A stretch of 64,000 bases of DNA from Lentisphaerota bacterium (GCA_024225035.1 JAAEMX010000219.1:62001-126000), one strand, 5' to 3'. Shown: positions 44,620 through 53,536, numbered from the stretch's first letter. Numbers and translations are program-made. The notes: generated by a model not told the origin, from the sequence alone.

Positions 44620-44641
44620 TCAGACAGTCAATATTATATTT

Positions 44642-44677
44642 AAAAAGCGCGGTCATTTTTGAACCGCGCTTTTTTTT
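44642..44677. terminator. Bidirectional terminator between fcl and larA
   Basis: Stem AGCGCGGT/ACCGCGCT extended by flanking A/T pairs, loop about 9 nt; T-run of seven on the plus strand and an A-run (T-run on minus) on the other side. It serves the convergent gmd-fcl and racemase genes. Confidence 0.88.
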
Positions 44678-44702
44678 GTATAAACTTGAATTATCAGATC
44701 TT

Positions 44703-45986
44703 TTATTTAAAGTTTTCCTTCCATGCCCAAAGCCCCAGAGCCGGGTTGCTGATGTAAAAGATTTTTTCCCCGTTAACAACATTGTAGCCGTCTTTAAGGG
44801 TTTCAAAATCATACTTTTTCATTACCGCATCAAGGTCACCGTATTCAAAACCAACGCCTTCAATTTCTTCCTGCGAAACGTTAGGTCCCGGACAATAGGT
44901 GATTTTAAATCGCCCCTCAGAAGAACCATGAATAAGGTGCGCTGCCGCTCCAAGGTTAGCTGCCAGTTCCGGATTCTCTTTTACTGCTTTAAGAGTCGCC
45001 GGAGTGCCGTGATAACCATACTTTCTAATCAGACGATCAATCTCTTTATCTTCGCCAAACTCACGAAGTGCCGGAGCTAATACAATCAGTTCACCGTCAT
45101 CAGCAATTGCCATCCGAGTACGATAAACAGATTTATTGCCTAACCATGTACTCTTGAACTCTTCCGGATCAAGATAAACAATGACTTTATCCAGCTGCTC
45201 GTCCAGCAATTCCAAGTTTGTCTGCTGGCTCAACTTTACACCTTTCAGGAAGCATTCGTCATCGTCACCGCAAAAGAACCCGCGCATTTCCATTTTTCCG
45301 GTGTCATCATTACGGGCCATAACTGTCAGCATATAGTAAATCGGCAGGTCGCTAAGGTAAGTTTGAACACCGTAGTTAAACAGTCTGCGAACAGCTGAAT
45401 CCGCTTTCCCCATGATGCGTTCCATATTGACGGCAGCGCCCAAAAAATGCGACTTGTTAATCATGTCAGAGCCACCGATGCCAACCATCAGGTTCTTGGT
45501 GTAATTCGCCATGCCTACAACTTCGTGCGGCACTATCTGACCGATAGAAAGAATTAGGTCAAACCCCTCAAATACTATCTTATTAATTTCGCAGTTCACT
45601 GAATAGTCAACTTTGCCTTCTGACCATTCGCTTATAGTTTCACCTGGAATAACTCCCTTTGAAACTACCTCGTTACGCCAGTCATGCACAACAAATATAT
45701 CAAGCGGAATATCCGGTCCGAACATGGCACGAATTTCTTCTTCAGTCATTGCCACGTGAGTTCCCAGGGCAGGAATAATTTTAATTTCTGCCTGATCTTT
45801 GAGCATTTCGTAGGCCATTGTGGTAATCGGCCCGGCATAAGAATTAAAGCGCGTAAAATCAGGTGGAATCAACAGTACTTTTTTAAACTGTCCACCAATT
45901 TTTTTCAATGTACCAGCAATCATGTCTTTTAATTCAACATCGCTGATTGCTAGATTCTGACCACTTTTTTCAGCATACATAGTCAT
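44703..45986 (-). CDS. LarA-type nickel-dependent racemase/epimerase
   Basis: 427 residues of the LarA family (DUF2088), which uses a nickel-pincer nucleotide cofactor to racemise lactate or epimerise other 2-hydroxyacids. Key residues of Lactiplantibacillus LarA have counterparts: Asp/Arg in 'PPDFTRFNS', His in 'ALGTHVAM', His and the cofactor-attached Lys in 'GQIVPHEVVGMANYTKNLM', and His in 'NKSHFLG'. Substrate is not predictable; many family members act on sugar acids. LarB, LarC and LarE, which build the cofactor, are not in the window. A CbiM-like permease at 9,399 may supply nickel. Start GGAGAG at fair distance. Divergent from the AraC remnant's own direction: both run minus, larA downstream. 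Confidence 0.88.
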   Translation of the reverse strand: MTMYAEKSGQNLAISDVELKDMIAGTLKKIGGQFKKVLLIPPDFTRFNSYAGPITTMAYEMLKDQAEIKIIPALGTHVAMTEEEIRAMFGPDIPLDIFVVHDWRNEVVSKGVIPGETISEWSEGKVDYSVNCEINKIVFEGFDLILSIGQIVPHEVVGMANYTKNLMVGIGGSDMINKSHFLGAAVNMERIMGKADSAVRRLFNYGVQTYLSDLPIYYMLTVMARNDDTGKMEMRGFFCGDDDECFLKGVKLSQQTNLELLDEQLDKVIVYLDPEEFKSTWLGNKSVYRTRMAIADDGELIVLAPALREFGEDKEIDRLIRKYGYHGTPATLKAVKENPELAANLGAAAHLIHGSSEGRFKITYCPGPNVSQEEIEGVGFEYGDLDAVMKKYDFETLKDGYNVVNGEKIFYISNPALGLWAWKENFK

Positions 45987-46101
45987 TTGTGTCCACTCTC
46001 CGAGAACTTAAGTTAATCGTTGTAATTTGAATATGATAAACGTTAAGTGGCTTTAAGTCAAACACTATTTATGCCTCAATCATGACTATTTGTTAAATCA
46101 T

Positions 46102-46880
46102 TTAACTTTCTTTTGAATGTCGGAATTCCATAGGTGAAATTCCATGATATTTTTTAAAAGCTCGTGAAAAAGCATAAACTCCGCTGAATCCGCATCGACT
46201 GGCTATTTCTGCTATATTTACTTTAGAACGCTTAAGTAAATTGGCAGCAATCGACATTCGGGTATTCATCAGAAAACCACCAATTCCAATGCCCATTCTT
46301 CTCCTGAAAAGCGCCCGCAAATGACTTTCTGAAACACTGTTGCTTTTGGCAATTTCGCTTAAATCAATACCGCCCGCATAGTCAGTGTAAATGTGGCGAC
46401 ATACATCAGCGACGGCCCGTGCTTGCGAATCAGCTTCCCAGGCATCGCCATCGCCTGGCGGAAACGAGTGATCACACTTTTTAATTTCGCAAAGCAGAGC
46501 TCCAAGGTAATATGCAAGTTCCAGCGGCGGCTCTCCTTTGGAAATACAGTATCCAGTAAAGGCTTCCTGTATTTGGCGCAACGTATAAAACGAGGCATCA
46601 CTCATTTTAATTATTTTGCCTTTCATATTGATGAAATCTTCCCATTCAGTCATCTCAAAAGAAACAAGCTGCCACAATGTTGACTTTTCGGTGGGAAGCC
46701 TCGCATGAACCTGCCAGGGGAAAATCAGTAATGCCTCTCCCTGATTCAGCGTATATTTTTATCTGCCCACAATGAACCACTGCCACGCAGACAGAGCCAT
46801 AGTACTAGACGGTTATGCAGGTTGAAGCCGCCTTCTTTAGCCAATCCTCTGGGAATCACCTGGTACACTGGACGCCGCAT
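46102..46880 (-). pseudogene. AraC-family transcriptional regulator with a frameshift
   Basis: The C-terminal part (46102-46677) is an intact two-HTH AraC domain: 'GGIDLSEIAKSNSVSESHLRALFRRRMGIG' (in part), 'NIAEIASRCGFSGVYAFSRAFKKYHGISPMEF' (in part). Upstream, ATG 46880 begins a typical sensing domain, 'YQVIPRGLAKEGGFNLHNRLVLW', in another frame. The two join at a run of five T (46756-46760); adding one base there restores continuous reading, '...GSLWAD' into 'YTLNQGEALLIFPWQV'. So a one-base loss in a homopolymer explains the break. It probably regulated the larA gene 115 nt downstream. Internal starts could still yield a DNA-binding fragment. Confidence 0.88.
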
Positions 46881-46884
46881 AGTC

Positions 46885-47313
46885 AGTCAAAAGTTTCCGC
46901 AGCTGCGTTGCGCCAGCGATGAGGACTTTGAAACTGTTTACAAAATGGTCAAGCTGTTTTGCAGCAATGGTGGTAATGTTGAGCTCAATATGGACAACAA
47001 ATGTTACCCCATGTCACAAATGGATAAAGATAAATACAAGCATTCACATGTGTCTGATCCCATTTTCTTTAAGCGCATTCTTGAGCGCATGAAAAAAGAT
47101 TTTCCAGGCAAACGAATTGTTTACTGTCCACCGTTTTACTATGGCCCAGCCAGCAAAGCGCCTACCCCGGACAAACGTGACACCTACCTGACTAAGATGG
47201 GAGAACTACCGGAAAATAAGCTGGAAATAAAAGCCACAGCGAAAGGCGCCCACACTTCAGGCCCTCCTTTCTTCATGCTGAACTACGCAGTAATAAGAAA
47301 AACAGGTAAATAA
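46885..47313 (+). pseudogene. Remnant of a glycoside hydrolase (GH84/NAGidase-like)
   Basis: The nominal ATG at 46822 lies inside the antisense AraC reading frame, so the gene's true 5' end is gone. The readable part runs 'DEDFETVYKMVKLFCSNGGNVELNMDN', 'SDPIFFKRILERMKKDFPGKRIVYCPPFYYGP', 'DTYLTKMGELPEN', a pattern like the catalytic barrel of beta-N-acetylglucosaminidases, where 'Y..lg..l' precedes 'FWTG'. That motif is absent: the sequence jumps to 'AKGAHTSGPPFFMLNYAVIRKTGK', like a C-terminal beta-sandwich edge. An internal deletion after about 47,215 fits. 140 residues remain of an enzyme normally over 400. Family assignment is tentative. Confidence 0.6.
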
Positions 47314-47338
47314 AGACTAAAGTCAGGAATTATAGTTT

Positions 47339-48478
47339 ATGAAATATGATGTCATTGTTGCCGGTGGTGGCCCTGCCGGAATAGGCGCTGCCGTTGCCTC
47401 TGCCAGAAACGGAGCTAAGACGCTTTTGATTGAAGCGTCTAACGCACGGGGAGGCATGGGGACTAATGGGCTGGTGCCATACATCCGGACTGCCGGTGAC
47501 AATGGCGGAATTATTAATGAATATTGGCAGCGAATGGTTGATGAAGGCGTTGAAATGAATGGTTCAGCGGTTTCAGGAGTTTATGTTGCCAGTAAAAATG
47601 GGCGCAGTTTTTTCGAAGCATCAATGTTTGTTGATGCTACCGGAGATGGAAACCTTTTTGCGTGGGCTGACGCTCTATTCAGCAAGGGACGACAGGAAGA
47701 CGGACGTTTACAGGCAGTCAGTTTGAATTTCCAGATCGGCGGGATTGATCGCGAAAAATTACCTCCAAAGGAAGAATTCAAAGCAATAGTTGCCAGGGCT
47801 ATTCAATCCGGTGAACTGGATATGACTGAATACACCTTCAGGTACTTGTCAATGGGTGCCCCTGCTCCCGGCCTTCCGGATAATATACATAAATACCAGT
47901 TTGATTTCGATTTTGATACAGACGCTTCAGAGGCTGTCAGTTACAGCCGTGGTGAAATCATTTGCCAGCAGCGAGTACTGCAGTTCTGGCGCTTCCTGAA
48001 AAATCAAATAACAGGTTTTGAAAACGCAGCACTGGTAAATCTGGCTTCCAGTTTGGGAGTCAGGGAAACCCGGCGCATTCACGGCCTTGAAATCATGACC
48101 GCTGAAGATGTCATGACCGGCAGAAAACGACCTGACGGCATCTGCCGCTGCTCCTGGTATATGGACATTCATGACGAACAGGACAAAATTCCTCTAAAAG
48201 AATATTGTGCTGCTCGTGCCTGTCCTCCGGGAGATTATTTTGAAATACCTTACGGCTGCCTCATCTCACCATGCATAAACAACTTGCTGGGAGCCGGTCG
48301 CTTCATATCCAGCACCCGCGCCGCAAACGGAGCCATACGCTTGCAGGCAACCTGCATGAACACTGGACAAGCCGCAGGAACAGCAGCCGCTGTCTGTCAT
48401 AACAGAAAACTAAAAGCGCAGGATCTGAAAGGCTCTGAACTAAGAACCATCCTTATAAATCAGGGCATAGAAATTTAA
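47339..48478 (+). CDS. FAD-dependent oxidoreductase, possibly internally deleted
   Basis: 379 residues. FAD_oxidored family: GxGxxG as 'VAGGGPAGIGAAVASARNG', 'LLIEASNARGGMGTNG', then 'FVDATGDGNLF' and the C-terminal 'LLGAGRFISSTRAANGAIRLQATCMNTGQAAG' (cited in part). In the family about 45-60 residues that form the middle of the FAD-binding sheet lie between 'EGVEMNGS' and 'AVSGV'-type segments; here they are fused directly, at around 47,570. The frame is kept, but a domain core is missing, so the enzyme is probably inactive. It follows the glycosidase remnant by 25 nt; the pair resembles a sugar-degradation operon being lost. Confidence 0.75.
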   Translation: MKYDVIVAGGGPAGIGAAVASARNGAKTLLIEASNARGGMGTNGLVPYIRTAGDNGGIINEYWQRMVDEGVEMNGSAVSGVYVASKNGRSFFEASMFVDATGDGNLFAWADALFSKGRQEDGRLQAVSLNFQIGGIDREKLPPKEEFKAIVARAIQSGELDMTEYTFRYLSMGAPAPGLPDNIHKYQFDFDFDTDASEAVSYSRGEIICQQRVLQFWRFLKNQITGFENAALVNLASSLGVRETRRIHGLEIMTAEDVMTGRKRPDGICRCSWYMDIHDEQDKIPLKEYCAARACPPGDYFEIPYGCLISPCINNLLGAGRFISSTRAANGAIRLQATCMNTGQAAGTAAAVCHNRKLKAQDLKGSELRTILINQGIEI

Positions 48479-48521
48479 TCACTCAATGCTTCATGGGGCA
48501 GCATGGACCATAATATCAATT

Positions 48522-49160
48522 TTATTTTTCTGCGATGATTAGCTGATGTGATTCTTCTTCCATATCATCACGGTTATATCCATGGCCTAAAGCCTCTGCT
48601 TGAACTAACTTGAAACCAATTTTCTCTAACATTTCATAATATTTTGGTAAAGAATAATGGCTCCAATACATCTTTGTATCAAAAAAATCATCTTCTGTAT
48701 AACCAGGTTTATCACCATCTACAACAGAAATAATAATTTTACCCTTATTTTCCAGCCAATTATAAAACTTTTGTAAAACTGTATAATGCAATTCCCGGTT
48801 TATATGAAACAGAGCATAAAATGAGACAATCGCATCAAAGCTTTCTAACGGAAAATCCGCTTCAACCATGTCTAAGACCTGAAACTCTGCCTGCGGACAA
48901 TTTTTTTGGGCCAACTTAATCTGCTCAGGCGATATATCTATACCCAGAACATCAAATTTTTTGCTTAACAAGCTGGCAACTGGCCTTCCGGCTCCACAAC
49001 CGACATCTAAAACCTTTGCCTTGTCCGGCAATGTATTAAATAGATAATCTATTGAGCACTCCAGTCCGCCTTCTTTATGTAGATCATATTCTACACCACA
49101 TTTATTATAGCCAGCAACTACAACAGATTTGTAGTCAAACTTTTTTGAAACAACTTGCAT
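48522..49160 (-). CDS. Class I SAM-dependent methyltransferase
   Basis: 212 residues from ATG 49160, which has AGGTG 6 nt upstream; GTG 49169 is an alternative without a site. Seen: 'VLDVGCGAGRPVASLL' (motif I), 'GIDISPEQIKLA' (motif II acidic), 'FDAIVSFYALFHI' (motif IV). Substrate unknown; the family includes small-molecule and ubiquinone-type methyltransferases. The DNA is visibly more AT-rich than the neighbours, and it is flanked by a decaying island, so recent acquisition is possible (inference). Convergent with the FAD gene (43 nt gap). Confidence 0.85.
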   Translation of the reverse strand: MQVVSKKFDYKSVVVAGYNKCGVEYDLHKEGGLECSIDYLFNTLPDKAKVLDVGCGAGRPVASLLSKKFDVLGIDISPEQIKLAQKNCPQAEFQVLDMVEADFPLESFDAIVSFYALFHINRELHYTVLQKFYNWLENKGKIIISVVDGDKPGYTEDDFFDTKMYWSHYSLPKYYEMLEKIGFKLVQAEALGHGYNRDDMEEESHQLIIAEK

Positions 49161-49560
49161 ATGTTGCACCTGTATAGATTACATCGCTTCCAGTCCCTGT
49201 GTCCTAAGTGATAATATAAAGCCTATTTCACATCTCTAATTATATAATTTTATATTTAACTTAAGAAAGTTATAACTTAATCTACATTTTTTGCAAATAA
49301 TTAAAAATAGAATTTCTTCTTATTTACCCCTTTCCCTAACATTTTCCTAACATTTCTCTGCTTAATAATGCCTTTTGACGCTCAATTGACGGATGATTTT
49401 GTGCAGGATTGCAAAAAAACTTTAATATTTTTCTAATAATCGCTTTATCTAATCCTAAATAATTAATATTATATTAAATGCCAAAAGAGACAAAGGAATT
49501 GTCTGGAAATCGTTTCCGGCAATTTAATTCCGGAGAAAATTAACAACCGGGGAAGAAAAA
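49161..49560. other. Intergenic region upstream of the PhoB/PhoR-like system
   Basis: About 390 nt, very AT-rich. It holds the divergent promoters of the methyltransferase and the two-component operon, Pho-box-like repeats at 49336-49353, and further 'CTAAT' repeats around 49430-49455. No gene seen. Confidence 0.6.
49336..49353 (+). promoter_or_regulatory. Pho-box-like direct repeat upstream of phoB-like gene
   Basis: CTAACAT at 49336-49342 and again at 49347-49353, exactly 11 nt apart, the period of PhoB/PhoP boxes (TTAACA or CTGTCA half sites). Presence before a phoBR-like operon suggests autoregulation. Confidence 0.5.
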
Positions 49561-50259
49561 ATGGCTAAAGAAAAAATTCTGATTATTGAGGACGAAGAAG
49601 ACATTCAGGAGCTGATACGCTATAACCTGAGAAAAGAAGGCTATGAAAACCTTAAAGTGGCCGATTCCGGCGAATTGGGCTTGAAAATCATTCCTGAATT
49701 CATGCCAGACATCATTCTGCTGGATCTAATGCTGCCAGGTATAGATGGACTTACTGTTTGTCGAACCCTCAAAAGCAATCCTGAAACTGAAGCTATTCCA
49801 ATTATTATGCTGACGGCCAAAAGTGAAGAAACCGATGTTATTATCGGCCTTGAAATGGGTGCCGATGATTACATTACCAAGCCTTTCAGCACAAAAGTAC
49901 TGGTAGCACGTATTAAGTCTGTTGTTAGACGCAGTAAATACAACGTTCAGGAAGAAACGCCTGATATTCTCAAACGCGGTAACCTGTTGATGAATCGCGG
50001 TAAACGTGAAGCTACTTTAGGCGACAAACCGATTACTCTGACATTTTCCGAGTTTGAGATTCTGTACATGCTGGCCAAACGTCCAGGCTGGGTTTTTACA
50101 CGTAACCAAATTGTAAATGAGGTTAAAGGTAACGATTATCCTGTAACCGAACGTGCAGTCGATGTCCAGATTGTCGGTCTTCGTAAGAAACTCGGAGAAA
50201 TGGGCAACCTGATCGAGACAGTCCGTGGAGTCGGTTACCGTTTTAATGAAAACACCTAA
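49561..50259 (+). CDS. PhoB-like OmpR-family response regulator
   Basis: 232 residues. Receiver domain: 'ILIIEDEEDIQELI' acidic pocket, phosphoacceptor Asp55 in 'IILLDLMLPGIDG', 'IIMLTAKSEE' with the switch Thr/Ser and Lys. The C-terminal winged-helix domain includes 'LTFSEFEILYMLAKRPGWVFTRNQIV' (in part), 'TERAVDVQIVGLRKKLG', 'IETVRGVGYRF'. The pairing with a PhoR-type kinase 14 nt downstream and Pho-box-like repeats upstream suggest phosphate control, but other signals are possible. GGGGAAG before the ATG. Confidence 0.93.
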   Translation: MAKEKILIIEDEEDIQELIRYNLRKEGYENLKVADSGELGLKIIPEFMPDIILLDLMLPGIDGLTVCRTLKSNPETEAIPIIMLTAKSEETDVIIGLEMGADDYITKPFSTKVLVARIKSVVRRSKYNVQEETPDILKRGNLLMNRGKREATLGDKPITLTFSEFEILYMLAKRPGWVFTRNQIVNEVKGNDYPVTERAVDVQIVGLRKKLGEMGNLIETVRGVGYRFNENT

Positions 50260-50273
50260 TCAAGCCTGATGCT

Positions 50274-52043
50274 ATGAAAAGTGACACTCTACAATATTTA
50301 CCGCTGCTGATTTTTATTCTGGCTGCAATGCTGCTTGGTTTTATCTGGTATCAGTCCAGCTCGCTGGAAAAGGTATATTTAAACCGCATAAAAACAGAAA
50401 TGCTGGTCAGAGGCAAACTGCTGAAACCAGAAATTTCTAAAATTATGCACAGAGAAGACAGGCTTAAGGCACTTAATAAAGTTGCTAGTGCCGTTGCGGA
50501 AAACATCCAAACCAGAATAACTATAATTGCCCCGGACGGCTCTGTAACTTATGATTCCAGTGAAGCCGCTCACAATATGGGCAATCATTTGCGCAGACCG
50601 GAAATATTTAGAGCGTTCAAAGGCAAGGCATCATCTTCTGTACGTTACAGCTCAACCTTATCCACAAGGATGATTTATTCTGCCATCCCAATGACAATCA
50701 ATGGCAAGACTTATGTTTTAAGGACAGCTGTATCGATCAGGCAAATTGACCATATTCTGCAACAAGCGCGCCGAGACATCCTCCTTTTCGGCCTGCTTGT
50801 GGCACTGGTGACCGGTTGCCTCAGCTTTTACATTGTCAGAGGTATTATCAAGCCGATAGAAAACTTGAAGTTCAACGCCGCCAGGATCTCAGCCGGGAAC
50901 CTTGACATAAAGCTGCCGATACCGGAAAAAGGCGCTATCCGTGATTTGGCCCTTTCGCTCAGTCATATGGCAGAGCAACTGAAAAACCGTATTGGACAAA
51001 TCTCCGTTGAGAAAAAGAAACGTGACGCCATCTTCACCAGTATGTCTGAAGGAGTTGTCGCATTAGACATGGAAGGCAACATAATCGACTTGAATCGTGC
51101 GGCAGCAAACCTACTGGACCTGCCGGACAATGCGGTCGGACTGTCATTCTGCGGAGTTGTCAGAAATAATGAACTTCAAGAGTTTGTCGAAATGGTTCTC
51201 AATGATAAAGAAACCATGGAAACAGAGCTTGTACTATTCACGATTCAGGAAAGTTTTGTAAGAGTTCGCGGTACAGTAATGCGCGGAATCGACAATATTT
51301 TGGGTGCGGTTTTTGTGCTGTCCGATATTACAAAAATCAAAAAACTGGAAAACTTCCGCCGTGACTTCATCGCTGATGTTTCCCATGAAATCAAAACTCC
51401 ACTGACCGCCATACGCGGAGCTGTTGAAACCCTTGAAGAAGGCGCTATTGATGAAAAAGAAACTGCACATAAATTCATGCATATTATCACCAGGCATACC
51501 GACCGCCTGAACTCACTTGTGCATGACATTTTGAGCCTTTCATCCCTTGAGCGCAAAACCCATAATGAAGAACAGGATTTTGCGACAATCAAAATTTCAG
51601 GCCCGGTTTCTACAGCAATCGAACTCTGCCGTGAAAAGGCAAACAGCAAACGAATCAAAATTGACTTTGAAGATAAATGCCCTACCTGCAAGGTAAAAGG
51701 TGACTGTCAGTTGATTGAACAAGCAATCATCAACCTTATAGACAACGCTATCAAATACAGTGAAGACAATACAAGAATTAATGTAAAATTGTGTTCTTAC
51801 AGAAAGAAGGTGATTATCAAAGTCAAGGATAACGGCTGTGGTATCCCTCCCGAGCATCTCTCACGGTTATTTGAAAGGTTTTACCGGGTTGACAAAGCCC
51901 GCAGCCGCAAAGTCGGCGGTACCGGCCTTGGCCTGGCAATCGTGAAACACATTGCGCAACTGCACAAGGGCTCTGTTGATGTTGACAGCCATGTTGGCGA
52001 AGGCAGTACCTTTGCAATAAAGATTCCGCATGATCAAACTTGA
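50274..52043 (+). CDS. PhoR-like sensor histidine kinase
   Basis: 589 residues. Two membrane segments: residues 8-26 ('LPLLIFILAAMLLGFIWY') and about 167-186 ('LLFGLLVALVTGCLSFYIV'), with a periplasmic sensor of about 135 residues between. Then HAMP ('IIKPIENLKFNAARISAGN'), PAS ('GVVALDMEGNIIDLNRAA'), HisKA with His371 in 'DVSHEIKTPLTAIRG', and HATPase ('NLIDNAIKYSEDN', 'DNGCGIPPEHL', 'GGTGLGLAIVKHI'). A cysteine group 'KCPTCKVKGDC' sits before the N box and is not a usual PhoR feature. No PstSCAB or PhoU genes are adjacent. The last 10 nt overlap the convergent unknown gene. Confidence 0.93.
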   Translation: MKSDTLQYLPLLIFILAAMLLGFIWYQSSSLEKVYLNRIKTEMLVRGKLLKPEISKIMHREDRLKALNKVASAVAENIQTRITIIAPDGSVTYDSSEAAHNMGNHLRRPEIFRAFKGKASSSVRYSSTLSTRMIYSAIPMTINGKTYVLRTAVSIRQIDHILQQARRDILLFGLLVALVTGCLSFYIVRGIIKPIENLKFNAARISAGNLDIKLPIPEKGAIRDLALSLSHMAEQLKNRIGQISVEKKKRDAIFTSMSEGVVALDMEGNIIDLNRAAANLLDLPDNAVGLSFCGVVRNNELQEFVEMVLNDKETMETELVLFTIQESFVRVRGTVMRGIDNILGAVFVLSDITKIKKLENFRRDFIADVSHEIKTPLTAIRGAVETLEEGAIDEKETAHKFMHIITRHTDRLNSLVHDILSLSSLERKTHNEEQDFATIKISGPVSTAIELCREKANSKRIKIDFEDKCPTCKVKGDCQLIEQAIINLIDNAIKYSEDNTRINVKLCSYRKKVIIKVKDNGCGIPPEHLSRLFERFYRVDKARSRKVGGTGLGLAIVKHIAQLHKGSVDVDSHVGEGSTFAIKIPHDQT

Positions 52044-53536
52044 GAGAAGTTTCCTGTTCTTGTTAAGTCAAACGGTACTTCTTCAATGCGTTTAATGCCT
52101 TCACGGTTAAGGATTATCCTGAACTTGTGATAGTTGGCATCGCCGTTTAATCCGTACTTCAGAATCAGGTTCAGGTGATAGGAAACCTCGGCATTAATCA
52201 CTTTGAAGCCGTCTTTTTCATCAGGCATACAGATTGTTTTATAAGGATTATCCATCTTGTTCAGCATGTGCCTGACGTTAAAACGGATAATGTCATTGAC
52301 TCCGTCAACCCGAAAGTCACTGATTAGCTGCTTACACTTCTCTGAAGAAATTTTGAGGTATTTTTTGAAAAATATTATATTTTCAGGAGTGTAACCGTTA
52401 TCAAGTTCATCAATGTAATCTTTGTTGCGGATTTTCGTAATCAGATCCGGTAAATCTTCTTCCTTTACGAACTCAAAGCTTTCACGACAGAATCCAACTT
52501 TGCTCCCAAAACTGGTCTGAAGAAAAGTCTTGTAGTCATAAAGATATTTCCGAAGCATTTTACAGAACACACTTTTACTGATCTCCTTAAGCCTGTCTTT
52601 AAAAATGTAAATTGTTACCAGCACTAAAAACAGGGATAATGAGAATTCCTCAAATGTCGTTCGGGACAGAAATATAAAGCCGGTAGCCATTGCCATTGCC
52701 ATTCCGGCAGCAAACCCCATGCTCATCTGCTCAAGAATTTTCCCCTCTTTTTTGAACCGGGTATGAAGAAACAGAATATTGCCCATAATTTTTTTGAGGA
52801 TTCTCGAACGGTAAATTACAGATTCATTACTGCTGTTTTCTTCCTGGACAGAAGAGTACATGCACTGGCGTCTATGCGTAAGCTCATAACTAGTAAGTTT
52901 AACTAACCGGTCGCAGGTCTTTCCGTCGCTGAACTCTTTAATGTAAGCCAGCAGTTTATAAATTCGCTGCTCAATAAGAAGACTCACATATTCATCAGCA
53001 AATTTGTATAATGCCTTCTGTTTATGAGACACATGGGCTACATTTATGATTTTACCCAGTTTGCGGAATTCACTGGTTATTGCTTTGATATCATTAACCA
53101 GGCTGTCAGCTGCTTTTTTGCGCTTTTTCTCCTCATTCCAGCCACGAATAAAAATAATTTCATCACGCAATGCACTTTTGAAAATTGCACAGAACATTTT
53201 CAAATTGTACTTGAAGTTGTGATTACGGGTAAGAGATACCGGCTCTTCCGCAAGAGCTTTCATCGCAATTCGCAGCTTTTCAATTGGGCTGTTTTCCCCG
53301 GAAGTAATGGTATGCAGCCTGAAAACCGGAGTTTTCAGCCTTATATATTTCTGCATATCCGCATAAAACTCCCGCTTACCATAAGTCATCTTATTTATTC
53401 CAAGGTTGTAAGGAATAAAAAGATAAGTATCAACCGTATACTCCGAAATCGGAGCATCTCGATCAAAAGGATAGGTAAACTTTAGCTCAAACTGAAATTG
53501 ATCATGTATTTTTATCTTATCTTCAATAGCAATCAT
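52034..53536 (-). CDS. Uncharacterised membrane protein
   Basis: 500 residues, not recognised. No signal peptide. N-terminal 250 residues are soluble-looking with 'FPLYTFPFDR'-like aromatic patches ('FELKFTYPFDRDAPISEYTVDTY', in part). Two probable membrane helices, residues 270-315 ('MGFAAGMAMAMATGFIFLS' and 'FSLSLFLVLVTIYIF'), then a C-terminal cytosolic domain ('LKYGLNGDANYHKFRIILNREGIKRIEEVPF', in part). The opening 'KIKIHDQFQFELKF' and end both look like beta-sheets. Convergent with phoR-like, with a 10-nt overlap of stops. Function unknown; possible envelope sensing protein with no clear evidence. Confidence 0.75.
   Translation of the reverse strand: MIAIEDKIKIHDQFQFELKFTYPFDRDAPISEYTVDTYLFIPYNLGINKMTYGKREFYADMQKYIRLKTPVFRLHTITSGENSPIEKLRIAMKALAEEPVSLTRNHNFKYNLKMFCAIFKSALRDEIIFIRGWNEEKKRKKAADSLVNDIKAITSEFRKLGKIINVAHVSHKQKALYKFADEYVSLLIEQRIYKLLAYIKEFSDGKTCDRLVKLTSYELTHRRQCMYSSVQEENSSNESVIYRSRILKKIMGNILFLHTRFKKEGKILEQMSMGFAAGMAMAMATGFIFLSRTTFEEFSLSLFLVLVTIYIFKDRLKEISKSVFCKMLRKYLYDYKTFLQTSFGSKVGFCRESFEFVKEEDLPDLITKIRNKDYIDELDNGYTPENIIFFKKYLKISSEKCKQLISDFRVDGVNDIIRFNVRHMLNKMDNPYKTICMPDEKDGFKVINAEVSYHLNLILKYGLNGDANYHKFRIILNREGIKRIEEVPFDLTRTGNFSQV

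Noticed and set aside
49430-49460. Second Pho box from 'CTAAT' repeats
   Set aside because: The repeats are shorter, irregularly spaced and expected in AT-rich DNA.
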